The notes below the pieces were generated by a model that saw only the letters and a list, made by a program, of their open reading frames with translations, was not told where the DNA came from and did no database searches. Position numbers and translations under genes: made by a program. Source: Marinovum algicola (lineage in GTDB: Bacteria; Pseudomonadota; Alphaproteobacteria; Rhodobacterales; Rhodobacteraceae). Taken from it: a stretch of 64,000 bases of DNA. Below are positions 43,677-51,511 of this stretch, one piece after another. The stretch's first letter is position 1, and each line of letters opens with the position of its first letter. The stretch lies in the NCBI RefSeq assembly GCF_900109145.1, contig NZ_FNYY01000013.1, forward strand, positions 62,001 to 126,000, written 5' to 3'.

Positions 43677-44644
43677 GCGCGCACCGTTGATGAGTCCGAG
43701 TAGGTCAAACGACGACCATAGGTCGATTCTAGCACCAATCCAGCCCGCTGTGAATCGTCTATGCCGTTCGCAATCCGATTGTTGTAGCGGAAATCGAACT
43801 CCGCAGCGTAGCGGTGCAGATGCTGCTTGCCGCAGTGCTGGTACACGCCCTTCATGCCGCGCTTGAAGATGCTGTAGAAGCCTTCGACGGTGTTGGTGTG
43901 AACCTGCGGCTTCTCGCGCTTCACGTACTCACCTTTGCTGTGCGTGGTGAAGTCATGGTCAGCAAAATCATCGGACAGCTTGCCGTACTGCTTTGCTTCA
44001 TCGGTGTAGACCACGGCTTCCTTGGCGATGTTCTCGCGCAGGATCGGCACCAGCGTGTGCTTCCGAATATCGTCAACGACGATGGATTTGGCGCGCTTGG
44101 TATCGCGATCCACAAGGGTCAGCATGGCGTTCTTGTGGGCATAGCCACGCGCGCCCTTCTTCTTGGGCTTGTCAGGGTTTTGACCGATAAAGGTTTCGTC
44201 AACCTCAACAGCGCCGCCGTTGCCGCCCATCGGGGCAAGCGCGCCATCACGCATACACTCGCGAATGCGGTGGGTCAGGAACCACGCGCTCTTATAGGTG
44301 ATGCCCAGAACGCGGTGAAGCTGGTGGCTGCTGATGCCCTTCTTGCTGGACACCATCAGGTGAATGGCTTGCAGCCACAGGTGCAGCGGGATGTGGCTTT
44401 CTTCGAAGATGGTGCCCTTGCGCACGGTGAACTGTTTGCGGCACTCACGGCATTTCCACAGGCCATGACGTTCTTTGCCTTCCGGGTTCTTCTTGCTCGG
44501 CTTGGTGCGGACGCCTTCCAGCTTGCCAGCGTTGCCCACGGTGCCGCAGTGCGGGCAGATCGGTTCGTCGCCCCAGATCATCGCCTCCACATGCTCAAAT
44601 GCGGCGGCTTCGTCGTGCATGTATTTGGCGGACAGAACAGACAT
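43673..44644 (-). CDS. IS1595-family transposase, ISXO2-like
   Basis: A 323-residue DDE transposase. The N-terminal zinc ribbon is CPHCGTVGNAGKL plus WKCRECRKQFTVRKGTIFEE. A helical segment (QLHRVLGITYKSAWFLTHRI) follows, then the catalytic core: first Asp in AVEVDETFIGQNP, second Asp in AVVYTDEAKQYGKL, and the Asn/His-Glu end in HTNTVEGFYSIFKRGMKGVY. The length fits ISXO2-like enzymes (about 300-320). It is complete and in frame, so the element may be active. It lies 47 bases inside the right terminal repeat. Confidence 0.93.
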   Translation of the reverse strand: MSVLSAKYMHDEAAAFEHVEAMIWGDEPICPHCGTVGNAGKLEGVRTKPSKKNPEGKERHGLWKCRECRKQFTVRKGTIFEESHIPLHLWLQAIHLMVSSKKGISSHQLHRVLGITYKSAWFLTHRIRECMRDGALAPMGGNGGAVEVDETFIGQNPDKPKKKGARGYAHKNAMLTLVDRDTKRAKSIVVDDIRKHTLVPILRENIAKEAVVYTDEAKQYGKLSDDFADHDFTTHSKGEYVKREKPQVHTNTVEGFYSIFKRGMKGVYQHCGKQHLHRYAAEFDFRYNNRIANGIDDSQRAGLVLESTYGRRLTYSDSSTVRA

Positions 44645-44690
44645 GGAAGGCTTCCTCTAACTCTATGTTAGTTATATCGGAATCCAGTGT

Positions 44691-44713
44691 GGTTTGTCAA
44701 GTATACAATCGCC
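44691..44713 (-). repeat. Right terminal inverted repeat of the IS1595 element
   Basis: Perfect 23-bp reverse complement of 41927-41949. IS701 coding sequence begins at the very next base. Confidence 0.85.
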
Positions 44714-45748
44714 TAAGAAAGGCACCCATTCGGTCGGTGTCGCGCGGCAATATTCCGGCACGGCGGGGCGGATCGAGAACTGCCAGGTCGGGGTCTTTGC
44801 CGCCTATGCCAGCCGCTGGGGCCAGGCGCTGATCGACCGGCAACTCTATCTGCCGAAATCCTGGGCCGGCGATCCGGCGCGCCGCGATAGCGCGCAGGTG
44901 CCTGATGAGGTGGCCTTTGCCACCAAGCCTGCGATGGCCTGCGAGATGATCGCGCGCCTGCTGGACGAGGGCACGCCTTGCGCCTTCGTGCTCGCCGACG
45001 CGGTCTACGGCTCCGATCACAGCTTCCGGCGCATGCTTGAAGCCCGCGGCCAGGCCTATGTGCTGGCGGTACGCTCCAATCACACGCTGCGGTTCCTGGA
45101 AGACTGGTCGCTGGTGCAGACCGACCCTGGGACGATGATCGCCGACCTGCCTGCCGAGACCTGGACGCCGCTCAGCGCCGGCGAAGGCGCCAAGGGGCCT
45201 CGGCTCTATCACTGGGCGCGCCTGCCTCTCAAGTATCAGGCCGGACAGGGATTTTCCCTCTGGTTTCTGGCGCGGCGGAGTCTGCGTGATCCCGGCGCCA
45301 TCGCCTATTATTTCGCCTACGCGCCTTCTGACGCCACGCTGGAAGACCTCGCTGCGGCGGCCGGGCTGCGCTGGGCCATCGAGGAATGTTTTCTCCGTGC
45401 CAAGGACGACCTGGGTCTTGACCACTGCGAAGCGCGGTCCTGGCACGGCTGGCATCGGCACATGAGTCTGGTGATGGCCGCCGCCGCGTTTCTCGCCCGG
45501 ATCGGCGCCGACCAGCGCCGCGCGGCCTATGGGAAACAGAACGAAACGAGTCCGAAACGCCCGGCTGCATGATCGCGCGCCTCCGGCAAACCCTGACCAC
45601 GCCGGAAATCCGTCGCCTCTGCACGCGACTGCTGCATCGCCCGGTCCACACCGCCACCTTCATCTGGGATTGGTCACGATGGCGAAGGGGGCACCAAGTC
45701 GCCGCCGCCATCGCCCACCGAAAAGCCCGATCAAATACGCAACTGTAG
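44714..45748 (+). pseudogene. IS701-family transposase, 5'-deleted and frameshifted
   Basis: The frame enters from the IS1595 right end with KKGTHSVGVARQYSGTAGRI, the classic IS701 core around its second catalytic Asp. It continues to ALIDRQLYLPKSW, VLADAVYGSDHSFRRML and GLRWAIEECFLRAKDDLGLD. The first 100-odd residues, with the first catalytic Asp, are missing. A frameshift near 45555 ends the frame early at 45572; the normal C-terminus (TTPEIRRLCTRLLHRP, WDWSRWRRGHQVAAAIAHRK) continues in another frame to the TAG at 45746-45748. AACTGTAGTGCTAG just after resembles an IS701 end. The gene is dead. Confidence 0.85.
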
Positions 45749-45780
45749 TGCTAGGGGCACCTCAAAATGTGCCGGGACGC

Positions 45781-46010
45781 TGCTCAGTTTGGCGAGGTTG
45801 CCCGCGGATGAACAAGACGAAGACGGCGGCGATGCCGGCCGTCCGTCTTGCCTCCGTCCAGCCTGCGATCACAAAGAGTGGGCTGAGCAGGACACCTCCA
45901 CCGATACCCGAATGTCATGATCGCGATGTATCCCGACGATCGGCCATGACCGGACGGAGGCGCAACGGATAGCCGCCCCTCCCAACATGACGTCAAAGGC
46001 TCCTCAGTGA
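45781..46010 (-). pseudogene. TauE/SafE-family sulfite exporter remnant
   Basis: On the minus strand, GIGGGVLLSPLFVIAGWTEA from 45908 downward, then RRTAGIAAVFVLF, matches the glycine-rich conserved unit of TauE/SafE anion exporters. A frame change then leads to GNLAKLS, another family motif, before the sequence is cut at the IS701 end. Upstream, SWPIVG and FDVMLGGAAI look like decayed family sequence in other frames. Only about 75 of the usual 240-260 residues remain. It sits beside a sulfite dehydrogenase, which matches the family's role in sulfite and sulfonate metabolism. Confidence 0.6.
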
Positions 46011-46067
46011 AGCGGACGAGCCAGGTGATGGGCCGGGACAAATCGGCCCATTCCCGACCGCAGCACC

Positions 46068-46784
46068 TTAATTCCCGAGGGGGCGAGGAAAGTTTGGACG
46101 GTCGGTGTTGTAGTGGGCCGCCAGGTAGTCGAGAATCTCGGTCCTGTCGGGCTCTTCGATTTCGGACATACCCTGTTCTTCGACCATCCACTCGAACATC
46201 TCGTCCCACTCGTCGCGGGTCAGGCCCTGCTGGGCGACGATCATCTCGGAATGGCAGGCGGTGCAGGCGTAATACGTGGCCTCTACGCCCGGTGCATCGA
46301 ACAGGATGCCGAATTCGTACTCCTCGGCAGCGCTGTCTGTCGCCGGTGCGGCGGCCTCGGTCGCGCCGAACGCAAGCGGGTTGTCGGAGAAGGTGTTCAG
46401 ATAGGCAATCAGGTTCGCGCGGTCTTCCTCTTTCTTGAGCCCGGCAAAGCTCATCTTGGTGCCCTTGACCTCGGCCCGGGGCTTGGTGAGGAACGCATCA
46501 AGACGTTCAGGAGTCCATTCGTCACCGTATTCGGTCAGGGCGTTTGAATACTTGAAGCCGTCAACCGCGGCGACCGGCCCGTCTACGATACCATAAAGGT
46601 TGGGGCCGACTTTGTTCTTGTCGCCTTGTTCGACAGTGTGGCAGGCGGCGCATTTCTTGAAGACGCGTTCTCCCTTGGACGCATCGGCTGCCGCGAGGGC
46701 CGCGTCAAGATCCGCCAAGGCGGGCGAGCCAAGGCCGAAGCCGAGCGCAAAAAGAGAGAGATTTCGCAGAGTTGCGAAGCACAT
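46068..46784 (-). CDS. Diheme c-type cytochrome, electron acceptor of the sulfite dehydrogenase
   Basis: A 238-residue periplasmic cytochrome. A Sec signal ([20 protein letters not shown], then PALA) precedes a cytochrome c2-like domain: heme site CAACH (45-49), [13 protein letters not shown] and axial Met in [13 protein letters not shown] linker rich in Ala/Glu leads to a second small domain with CTACH (174-178) and [20 protein letters not shown], which resembles SorB/SoxD-type heme domains. Start 46784 is chosen over an in-frame extension that would overlap the dehydrogenase. It lies 56 bases after sulfite dehydrogenase and probably carries its electrons to the respiratory chain. Confidence 0.88.
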   Translation of the reverse strand: MCFATLRNLSLFALGFGLGSPALADLDAALAAADASKGERVFKKCAACHTVEQGDKNKVGPNLYGIVDGPVAAVDGFKYSNALTEYGDEWTPERLDAFLTKPRAEVKGTKMSFAGLKKEEDRANLIAYLNTFSDNPLAFGATEAAAPATDSAAEEYEFGILFDAPGVEATYYACTACHSEMIVAQQGLTRDEWDEMFEWMVEEQGMSEIEEPDRTEILDYLAAHYNTDRPNFPRPLGN

Positions 46785-46840
46785 GAGGTAACTCCAGTCC
46801 GGAAGTGTTGAGGGGCGGCTCCAGGCCGCCCCGGTATTGG

Positions 46841-48136
46841 TTAGCTTGCGCGAACACCCACGCGATGCATGGTGTTGTTCAGATAACCTTTCGGGTTCCA
46901 GTCGATGGCAAAGGGCTGCATGACGCCCGCGCTGTCGGTGGCGCGGGCCCAAACCTCGTAGTAGCCGGCCTGCGGGAAGGTCACGTCGGCCCGCCAGTTC
47001 TGCCAAGCACCGTCATTGACCGGTGCGTCCAGTTCGGCGTCCCTCCAGGTTGACCCGAAATCGGTCGAGATCTCGACCTTGTCGATCGACCGGTCGCCGG
47101 ACCAGGCGTGGCCGCGCACCTGCGTGCCCATACCGGTGTCGGCGCCGTTGGCGGGGAAGGTCACGAGCGACTTGACCGGCATCCGTTCGATGATGACGAA
47201 ATCCTCGTCCGGCACATCCTGTCCCGGTGCCACGGGATAGGCGGGCACGCGATAAGACGTGCCGGTCATCTTCGGGCCGTCATGCACCTGGTCGCGCAGC
47301 TCGATCCGTGTCAGCCACTTTTGCGCGGTCGAGGCCGGCCAACCGGGCACAACAAGGCGCAAGGGGGCGCCGTTCATCGGATGTAGCGCCTCGCCGTTCA
47401 TTTCGAAGGCGATCAGGATGTTGTCCGTCATCGCCTTTTCGATTGGCACGCCGCGCGAAATCGGCAGCTTGTCGGGATCGCCCGACAGGTGTCCGTCGGC
47501 CCCGTAATGCGCCGTGTAGACGACGTTGGACTGCACCCCCGCCTTTTCCAGCACGTCCTTGAGGCGAACGCCCGTCCATTCCGAACAGGCCACCGCGCCA
47601 TAGGTCCACTGGTTGCCCTTGGCGGGCGGGTTGAAGAAACCGCGCCCATTGCCACCGCATTCCAGCGTGAGCGCCATGGTCACAACCTCGAACTGCTCGC
47701 GCAGATCGGCGATGGTCAGTTCCATCGGGTTGTCGACGAACCCGTCGATGGTCAGCGTCCAGGTGGACGGGTCCACGTCTTCAGGCGGGATGCCGTTGTT
47801 GCGGATGAAATGCCTGCTGGTCGGCGTGATTGCATCGTCCAGAAGCTCGGGCGGCGTCTCGGCATTGACCGGGCGGTCGTTGAGCAGGGTCAGCCCTTCT
47901 TTGCCGAACAGCACGTTTTCCTGCGCCATTGCAGCGGGCACAAAGCCAATCGGCATGTTGCGGTGGAACGGGATCGATGTGCCAACCATCGCGGCCATCG
48001 TCGCCAAGCCGGTGCGCTTCAGGAAACCGCGCCGGTCGGGGTTTGCGACCCGTCCGAAAAATTCCTTGTCCGCTTTCTCCGGATCATCTGCGAAAAACTC
48101 CTGAACCGAGCGTTTCTTGTCCTCGTCGAGCGCCAT
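46841..48136 (-). CDS. Molybdopterin-dependent sulfite dehydrogenase (SorA/SoxC-like)
   Basis: A 431-residue periplasmic sulfite oxidase-family enzyme. The twin-arginine signal [16 protein letters not shown] is at about residue 34. The Moco domain has [12 protein letters not shown] with the molybdenum-ligating Cys (about 163), [40 protein letters not shown] and [16 protein letters not shown]. The C-terminal Ig-like dimerisation domain ([20 protein letters not shown] to [20 protein letters not shown]) is complete. It oxidises sulfite to sulfate using the downstream cytochrome. No soxYZ or soxAX genes are nearby, so a stand-alone sulfite detoxification or energy role is likely. Confidence 0.9.
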   Translation of the reverse strand: MALDEDKKRSVQEFFADDPEKADKEFFGRVANPDRRGFLKRTGLATMAAMVGTSIPFHRNMPIGFVPAAMAQENVLFGKEGLTLLNDRPVNAETPPELLDDAITPTSRHFIRNNGIPPEDVDPSTWTLTIDGFVDNPMELTIADLREQFEVVTMALTLECGGNGRGFFNPPAKGNQWTYGAVACSEWTGVRLKDVLEKAGVQSNVVYTAHYGADGHLSGDPDKLPISRGVPIEKAMTDNILIAFEMNGEALHPMNGAPLRLVVPGWPASTAQKWLTRIELRDQVHDGPKMTGTSYRVPAYPVAPGQDVPDEDFVIIERMPVKSLVTFPANGADTGMGTQVRGHAWSGDRSIDKVEISTDFGSTWRDAELDAPVNDGAWQNWRADVTFPQAGYYEVWARATDSAGVMQPFAIDWNPKGYLNNTMHRVGVRAS

Positions 48137-48235
48137 AGTCTCCTCCCTTGGCTGCTAGAGCGGTGCACAGTCGCACACCGTCATTCAACAAAGAGACGTG
48201 TGGCGCTCCGGAATTATTCCCGGGCGCGCTAAAAA

Positions 48236-48529
48236 TTATCGCTGCCAGCCCTCGGTCGCCGGGATTTCCGGCGCCTCCTCCGTCACGAGGAAGTCGAGGA
48301 AGGCTTTCGCTTCGGGGTCGGCATCCGGCGACAGCACCACGTTGATGTCGCGATAGATTACCCGATCCTCGGTCAGTTCGACCATGTCGAGACCGTCTTT
48401 GGTGATCGGCCAGTTGGGCCAGGTGATCCATGCGTCCGCATCACCGGTCACGACAACCCGCACGCCGTCGGCCAAAAGATCACCGAAGTCTTCGATGCCC
48501 AGCGGGTTGCCGGAAACTGTCGGTTGGCA
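48236..48529 (-). pseudogene. Truncated AcfC/ModA-like periplasmic binding protein
   Basis: Only the C-terminal 96 codons or so remain: GNPLGIEDFGDLLADGVRVV, TGDADAWITWPNWPITK, then VIYRDINVVLSPDADPEAKA and EIPATEGWQR. This is the end of a molybdate/AcfC-type binding protein, where the usual ending is IFxTEGW. Going upstream, an in-frame TAG appears near 48530, just where the hydrogenase promoter region begins, so the 5' two-thirds were lost at that junction. Confidence 0.65.
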
Positions 48530-48538
48530 CGACTAACC

Positions 48539-48595
48539 TTTCCCTCGGGGCAATGAATGCGTGTCATTGCACGATTACCTGGGGTAAGCTACTAT
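48539..48595 (+). promoter_or_regulatory. Promoter and MerR-type dyad of the hydrogenase operon
   Basis: TTTCCCTCGGGGCAA (48539-48553) is a near copy (14 of 15) of the dyad in the promoter at 49906. Downstream, TTGCAC (48567-48572) and TACTAT (48590-48595), 17 bp apart, form a sigma70-like promoter whose spacer contains the palindrome TTACC-TGG-GGTAA (48575-48587). The CooC-like gene starts 33 bases later with GGGAGG. Confidence 0.55.
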
Positions 48596-48627
48596 TTTCG
48601 CATTGGTTTTTTTGACGGGAGGCGAGG

Positions 48628-49455
48628 ATGAAGATCGCGACGGTCGGAAAGGGCGGGTCGGGCAAGACGACCATCGCCGGAACGTTGGCACGAATTTTTG
48701 CCGGAGAGGGACGGAAGATTCTCGCCATCGACGGCGATCCCAATCCCAACCTGGCGCTGGTGCTGGGGATGACGCCAGACGAGGCGGATCGCATCGGGTA
48801 TATTCCCGCCAACGTCATGCGCCGCGGGCCCGAGGTTGACGGCGTCATCATGATGGAGCCGGCGATCCCGCGCGAGGATATCATGGCGCGATACGCCATC
48901 CCGGCGGCCAGCAACCTCGATCTGATCGTGATGGGCAAGCCGGCTCATGGCAGCGCCGGCTCGGGCTGCATGTGTGCCTCGCATCGGGCGGTGCGCGGGC
49001 TGATCGCCGAACTGACATCGATTGGCGAGCACACGATCACCGACATGGAAGCGGGGCTGGAACATCTCAAGCGCGGTACCGCGCGGCATGTCGACATGAT
49101 GCTGGTGGTGGCCGAACCCTATTACCGTTCGCTCGAGGCGGCGATGCGGACCTGCGAACTGGCGGTCGAGCTGGGCATTGCGCATGTCAAGGTTGTTGCC
49201 AACAAGGTGCGTTCCGACGACGACATGAGCGCGATCCGGGCGTTCTGCGACAAGCATGGGATGGAGATCATCGGCACCGTTCCCTATGAGGAGGCAATGA
49301 TGGAGGCCGAACGCCAGGGAAGCGCCCCGATTGACCATGCGGCCGGGGCTCCGGGTGTCGCCGCGATCCGCGACATTGCCGGCCGGATCGAGGCCATCGC
49401 GCGGATCGCTCACGCAGCGCCGGGGGCCGGGGCCGACGCAACGCGGAACGCTTGA
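48628..49455 (+). CDS. CooC-like nickel-chaperone ATPase (SIMIBI P-loop)
   Basis: A 275-residue MinD/ArsA-class ATPase. The deviant Walker A KGGSGKTT (residues 8-15) is at the extreme N-terminus; the switch region is AIDGDPNPNLALVLG. The segment GSGCMCASHRAVRGL puts a CxC pair at Cys114/Cys116, the metal-binding site that defines CooC nickel chaperones of CO dehydrogenase. ITDMEAGLEHLKRGT is the family's Walker B region. There is no CO dehydrogenase here. The gene heads the hydrogenase operon, which lacks HypA and HypB in this window, so nickel delivery to the hydrogenase is a reasonable proposal. Confidence 0.85.
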   Translation: MKIATVGKGGSGKTTIAGTLARIFAGEGRKILAIDGDPNPNLALVLGMTPDEADRIGYIPANVMRRGPEVDGVIMMEPAIPREDIMARYAIPAASNLDLIVMGKPAHGSAGSGCMCASHRAVRGLIAELTSIGEHTITDMEAGLEHLKRGTARHVDMMLVVAEPYYRSLEAAMRTCELAVELGIAHVKVVANKVRSDDDMSAIRAFCDKHGMEIIGTVPYEEAMMEAERQGSAPIDHAAGAPGVAAIRDIAGRIEAIARIAHAAPGAGADATRNA

Positions 49456-49462
49456 GGCACGG

Positions 49463-49882
49463 ATGCTGATTGGCGAACTGGCCGAGCTTCTGGGGGTGAC
49501 ACCCAAGACGCTTCGCCACTACGAGAAGATCGGGCTGATACACCCGCCCGAGCGCGCGTCGAACGGCTATCGGTTCTTTGGTCCGAGCGCCGCGCGCCGC
49601 GCGCAATTGATCGTGAATCTGCGCAAGCTCGGCCTGTCTCTGGATGAGATCGGTGACCTGCTGACCACCGATGACGGGCGCAGCCTGCGCCAGCGGCTGC
49701 TCGGACGGCTGGACGAACAGATCCGGGATCGCGAGTTGAGTATCGCGCGATTGCAGGGCGAGCATGACGAATTGCGGGCCCGTTTCGACGCATTGATCGG
49801 CACCCCGCGCGAGCGTGACGGCGATTGCATCTGCGCTGCGCTTCTCGCGCCTTGTGATTGTAAGAACAGCAGAAATCGGTAA
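49463..49882 (+). CDS. MerR-family regulator of the hydrogenase operon, Cys-rich tail
   Basis: A 139-residue MerR regulator: LIGELAELLGVTPKTLRHYE, KIGLIHPPERASNGYRFF (winged helix), KLGLSLDEIGDLLTTDDG and a coiled-coil dimer helix (RLDEQIRDRELSIARLQGEH). It ends DGDCICAALLAPCDCKNSRNR, placing four Cys (CxC, then CxC) where metal- or redox-sensing MerR proteins bind ligand. Start 49463 follows GAGG; the longer frame overlaps the ATPase gene. A MerR-type promoter with a 20-bp spacer lies just downstream, before the hydrogenase subunit genes. Confidence 0.9.
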   Translation: MLIGELAELLGVTPKTLRHYEKIGLIHPPERASNGYRFFGPSAARRAQLIVNLRKLGLSLDEIGDLLTTDDGRSLRQRLLGRLDEQIRDRELSIARLQGEHDELRARFDALIGTPRERDGDCICAALLAPCDCKNSRNR

Positions 49883-49899
49883 CCGGCGACGGAATCTCC

Positions 49900-49931
49900 T
49901 TGACCTTTCCCTTGGGGCAATCTGCTAGCAT
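49900..49931 (+). promoter_or_regulatory. MerR-type promoter of the hydrogenase structural genes
   Basis: TTGACC (-35, 49900-49905) and TAGCAT (-10, 49926-49931) are separated by 20 bp, the overlong spacing that MerR activators correct. The spacer begins with the dyad TTTCCCTTGGGGCAA (49906-49920), repeated upstream of the CooC-like gene. The small-subunit start is 25 bases downstream, with GGGAG. Confidence 0.7.
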
Positions 49932-49955
49932 GGGCTGAATCGGGAGACCAGATGG

Positions 49956-51209
49956 ATGACCGAGACCGCCGAAACCACACGTCAAGAGGCCTATCGCCCG
50001 ACCTTCACGCTGGATGAAGGGCCGCTCGATGAAGTTCATGCCTTCTGGCTCGCCGGGATGAGTTGCGATGGCTGCACGATCTCGGCCGCCGGGGCGCAGA
50101 ATCCTTCGGTCGAACAACTCTTGAACGCGCGCCTGCCGGGATTGCCGCGGATCGTGCTGCATCACCCGGTGCTTTCCGTCACCGCCGGCAAGGATTTCAT
50201 GCAGGCGCACCATGCCGCCAAGGCCGGCAAGCTGGGCGCGCCCTATGTGGTGCTGTTCGAAGGTTCGGTGCCCGATGAGCGCATTGCCGGCGAATTCGGC
50301 GGCTATTGGTCGGCCATGGGCGCCGACGAGCGCGAAGGTGCCGGCAAGCAGCCCATTCCCACGGCGCAATGGCTGCACGATCTCGCTCCCGGCGCGGCGG
50401 CGGTGATCGCGGTGGGCACCTGCGCGACCTGGGGCGGCATCCCCGCGGCAATCGGCAACGTCACGGGCGCGATGTCGGTGATGGACTTTCTCGGCGAGGA
50501 ATATCTCAGCGCGCTGGGTCTGCCGCCGATCAACATTCCCGGATGCGCCCCTGTCGGCGACAATACCACCGAGACCATCGCCGCGGTGCTGATGTTCCTG
50601 GCCGGATTCGGGCCGCTGCCCGAATTCGACGAGTTGGGCCGGCCGGCCTGGCTGTTCGGCGAGACGGTGCACCGCCGTTGCGTGCTGGCGGGCAATTACG
50701 AAGAGGGAAAGTTCGCCGAAAGCTACGGCGAGCGCAAATGCCTGGTTGAATTGGGCTGCTGGGGGCCGGTGGTGCAATGCAATATCGTGTCGCGTGGTGC
50801 CAATGGCCACATGGGGGGCTGCATGAACACCGGCGGCATCTGCATCGGCTGCACCATGCCCGGGTTTCCCGATGCCTTCGCGCCTTTTTACAAACGCCCT
50901 CCGGGCTCACTGATGTCGACCACGCTCAGCCGGACGACCGGCAGTTTTGTCGACTACCTGCGCCAGTTCACGCTAAAGAGCCGCAACCGGACCCGCCGGT
51001 GGAAACGCGACAACGCGGTGCCCAGTGGCTGGGCCAAAGTGGACGGCGGCCTCAATCCCGCCGAGCGGATGGTGGGCGGCGTCTACGAATTCCTGAAGCG
51101 GCGGCGGACGGGGTTTTCGGCCGCGGGCTCGCACCGGCAGCGCGCCTACCAGAACCCCTCCCATGCCTATATCCGCAAGTCCCCGCATGACCACGAGGTG
51201 GAGAGGTGA
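49956..51209 (+). CDS. [NiFe]-hydrogenase small subunit (actinobacterial-like, group 1h/1l)
   Basis: A 417-residue electron-transfer subunit. Cluster ligands are visible: proximal site in WLAGMSCDGCTISAAGAQNP, AVGTCATWGGIPAA and INIPGCAPVGDN; further Cys in ERKCLVELGCWGPVVQCN and MNTGGICIGCTMPGFPD. There is no Tat signal at the N-terminus (MTETAETTRQEAYRP), unlike classical membrane-bound uptake hydrogenases but like the high-affinity actinobacterial lineage. The C-terminal extension after residue 330 is Arg/Lys-rich, with no membrane anchor. The large subunit is 1.5 kb downstream, after five small membrane genes. Confidence 0.9.
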   Translation: MTETAETTRQEAYRPTFTLDEGPLDEVHAFWLAGMSCDGCTISAAGAQNPSVEQLLNARLPGLPRIVLHHPVLSVTAGKDFMQAHHAAKAGKLGAPYVVLFEGSVPDERIAGEFGGYWSAMGADEREGAGKQPIPTAQWLHDLAPGAAAVIAVGTCATWGGIPAAIGNVTGAMSVMDFLGEEYLSALGLPPINIPGCAPVGDNTTETIAAVLMFLAGFGPLPEFDELGRPAWLFGETVHRRCVLAGNYEEGKFAESYGERKCLVELGCWGPVVQCNIVSRGANGHMGGCMNTGGICIGCTMPGFPDAFAPFYKRPPGSLMSTTLSRTTGSFVDYLRQFTLKSRNRTRRWKRDNAVPSGWAKVDGGLNPAERMVGGVYEFLKRRRTGFSAAGSHRQRAYQNPSHAYIRKSPHDHEVER

Positions 51210-51213
51210 CGCG

Positions 51214-51501
51214 ATGAACATCTGGTGGGCTCTCGGTTTCGGCGTGGCGGCAGCGGTTGTCGTCGTGGTGGCGGTGCTGCTGCTGGCCATCCTTTGGCAG
51301 GCGCGGCGAATCCGCAGACTTGCATCAACCGCCGCGGAGATTGTCGGCGAGATTGATGCCAACACGCGGTCGGTCTGGCGCGTGGCGAAGATCAACAGGA
51401 CTGCGGGCGCGCTTCTCGATGGCGCCGCCGCGATCGAGGCCAACGCGCGCGCGATCCGCGAGGCTGTCACGCATGACGCTGAAAATGAAGACGCGGCCTG
51501 A
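51214..51501 (+). CDS. Small single-pass membrane protein 1 of the hydrogenase locus
   Basis: A 95-residue protein: one membrane helix (residues about 4-27, WWALGFGVAAAVVVVVAVLL), a basic stop-transfer cluster (QARRIRRLAS) and a helical polar tail with spaced Ala/Ile/Val. It starts four bases after the small-subunit stop. No named family is recognised. It is the first of five proteins of similar size and design. Confidence 0.75.
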   Translation: MNIWWALGFGVAAAVVVVVAVLLLAILWQARRIRRLASTAAEIVGEIDANTRSVWRVAKINRTAGALLDGAAAIEANARAIREAVTHDAENEDAA

Positions 51502-51511
51502 GGAGGAAGCA

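Larger units (their letters stand above)
41927..44713. mobile_element. IS1595-family (ISXO2-like) element with passenger genes
   Basis: A 2.79-kb unit bounded by perfect 23-bp inverted repeats (41927-41949 and 44691-44713), each starting GGCGATTGTATAC at its outer end. Inside are an ISXO2-type transposase, a DUF433 antitoxin, a PIN-like toxin and a small charged protein on the minus strand, and a Cas2-like protein on the plus strand. IS1595 elements with passenger genes are known. The eight bases outside the two ends (CAAGGCTT and TAAGAAAG) do not match as an 8-bp target duplication, so the flanks have been rearranged since insertion. Confidence 0.82.

Noticed and set aside
46068-48136. A complete Sox thiosulfate-oxidation cluster
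   Set aside because: Only the sulfite-dehydrogenase-like pair is present; no soxYZ, soxAX or soxB genes flank it.
48210-48220. Palindrome GGAAT-T-ATTCC upstream of the sulfite dehydrogenase
   Set aside because: Too short and isolated to call an operator or terminator with any confidence.
48628-49455. CO dehydrogenase cluster, suggested by the CooC-like ATPase
   Set aside because: No cooS or cooF gene is in the window; all neighbours are hydrogenase genes.
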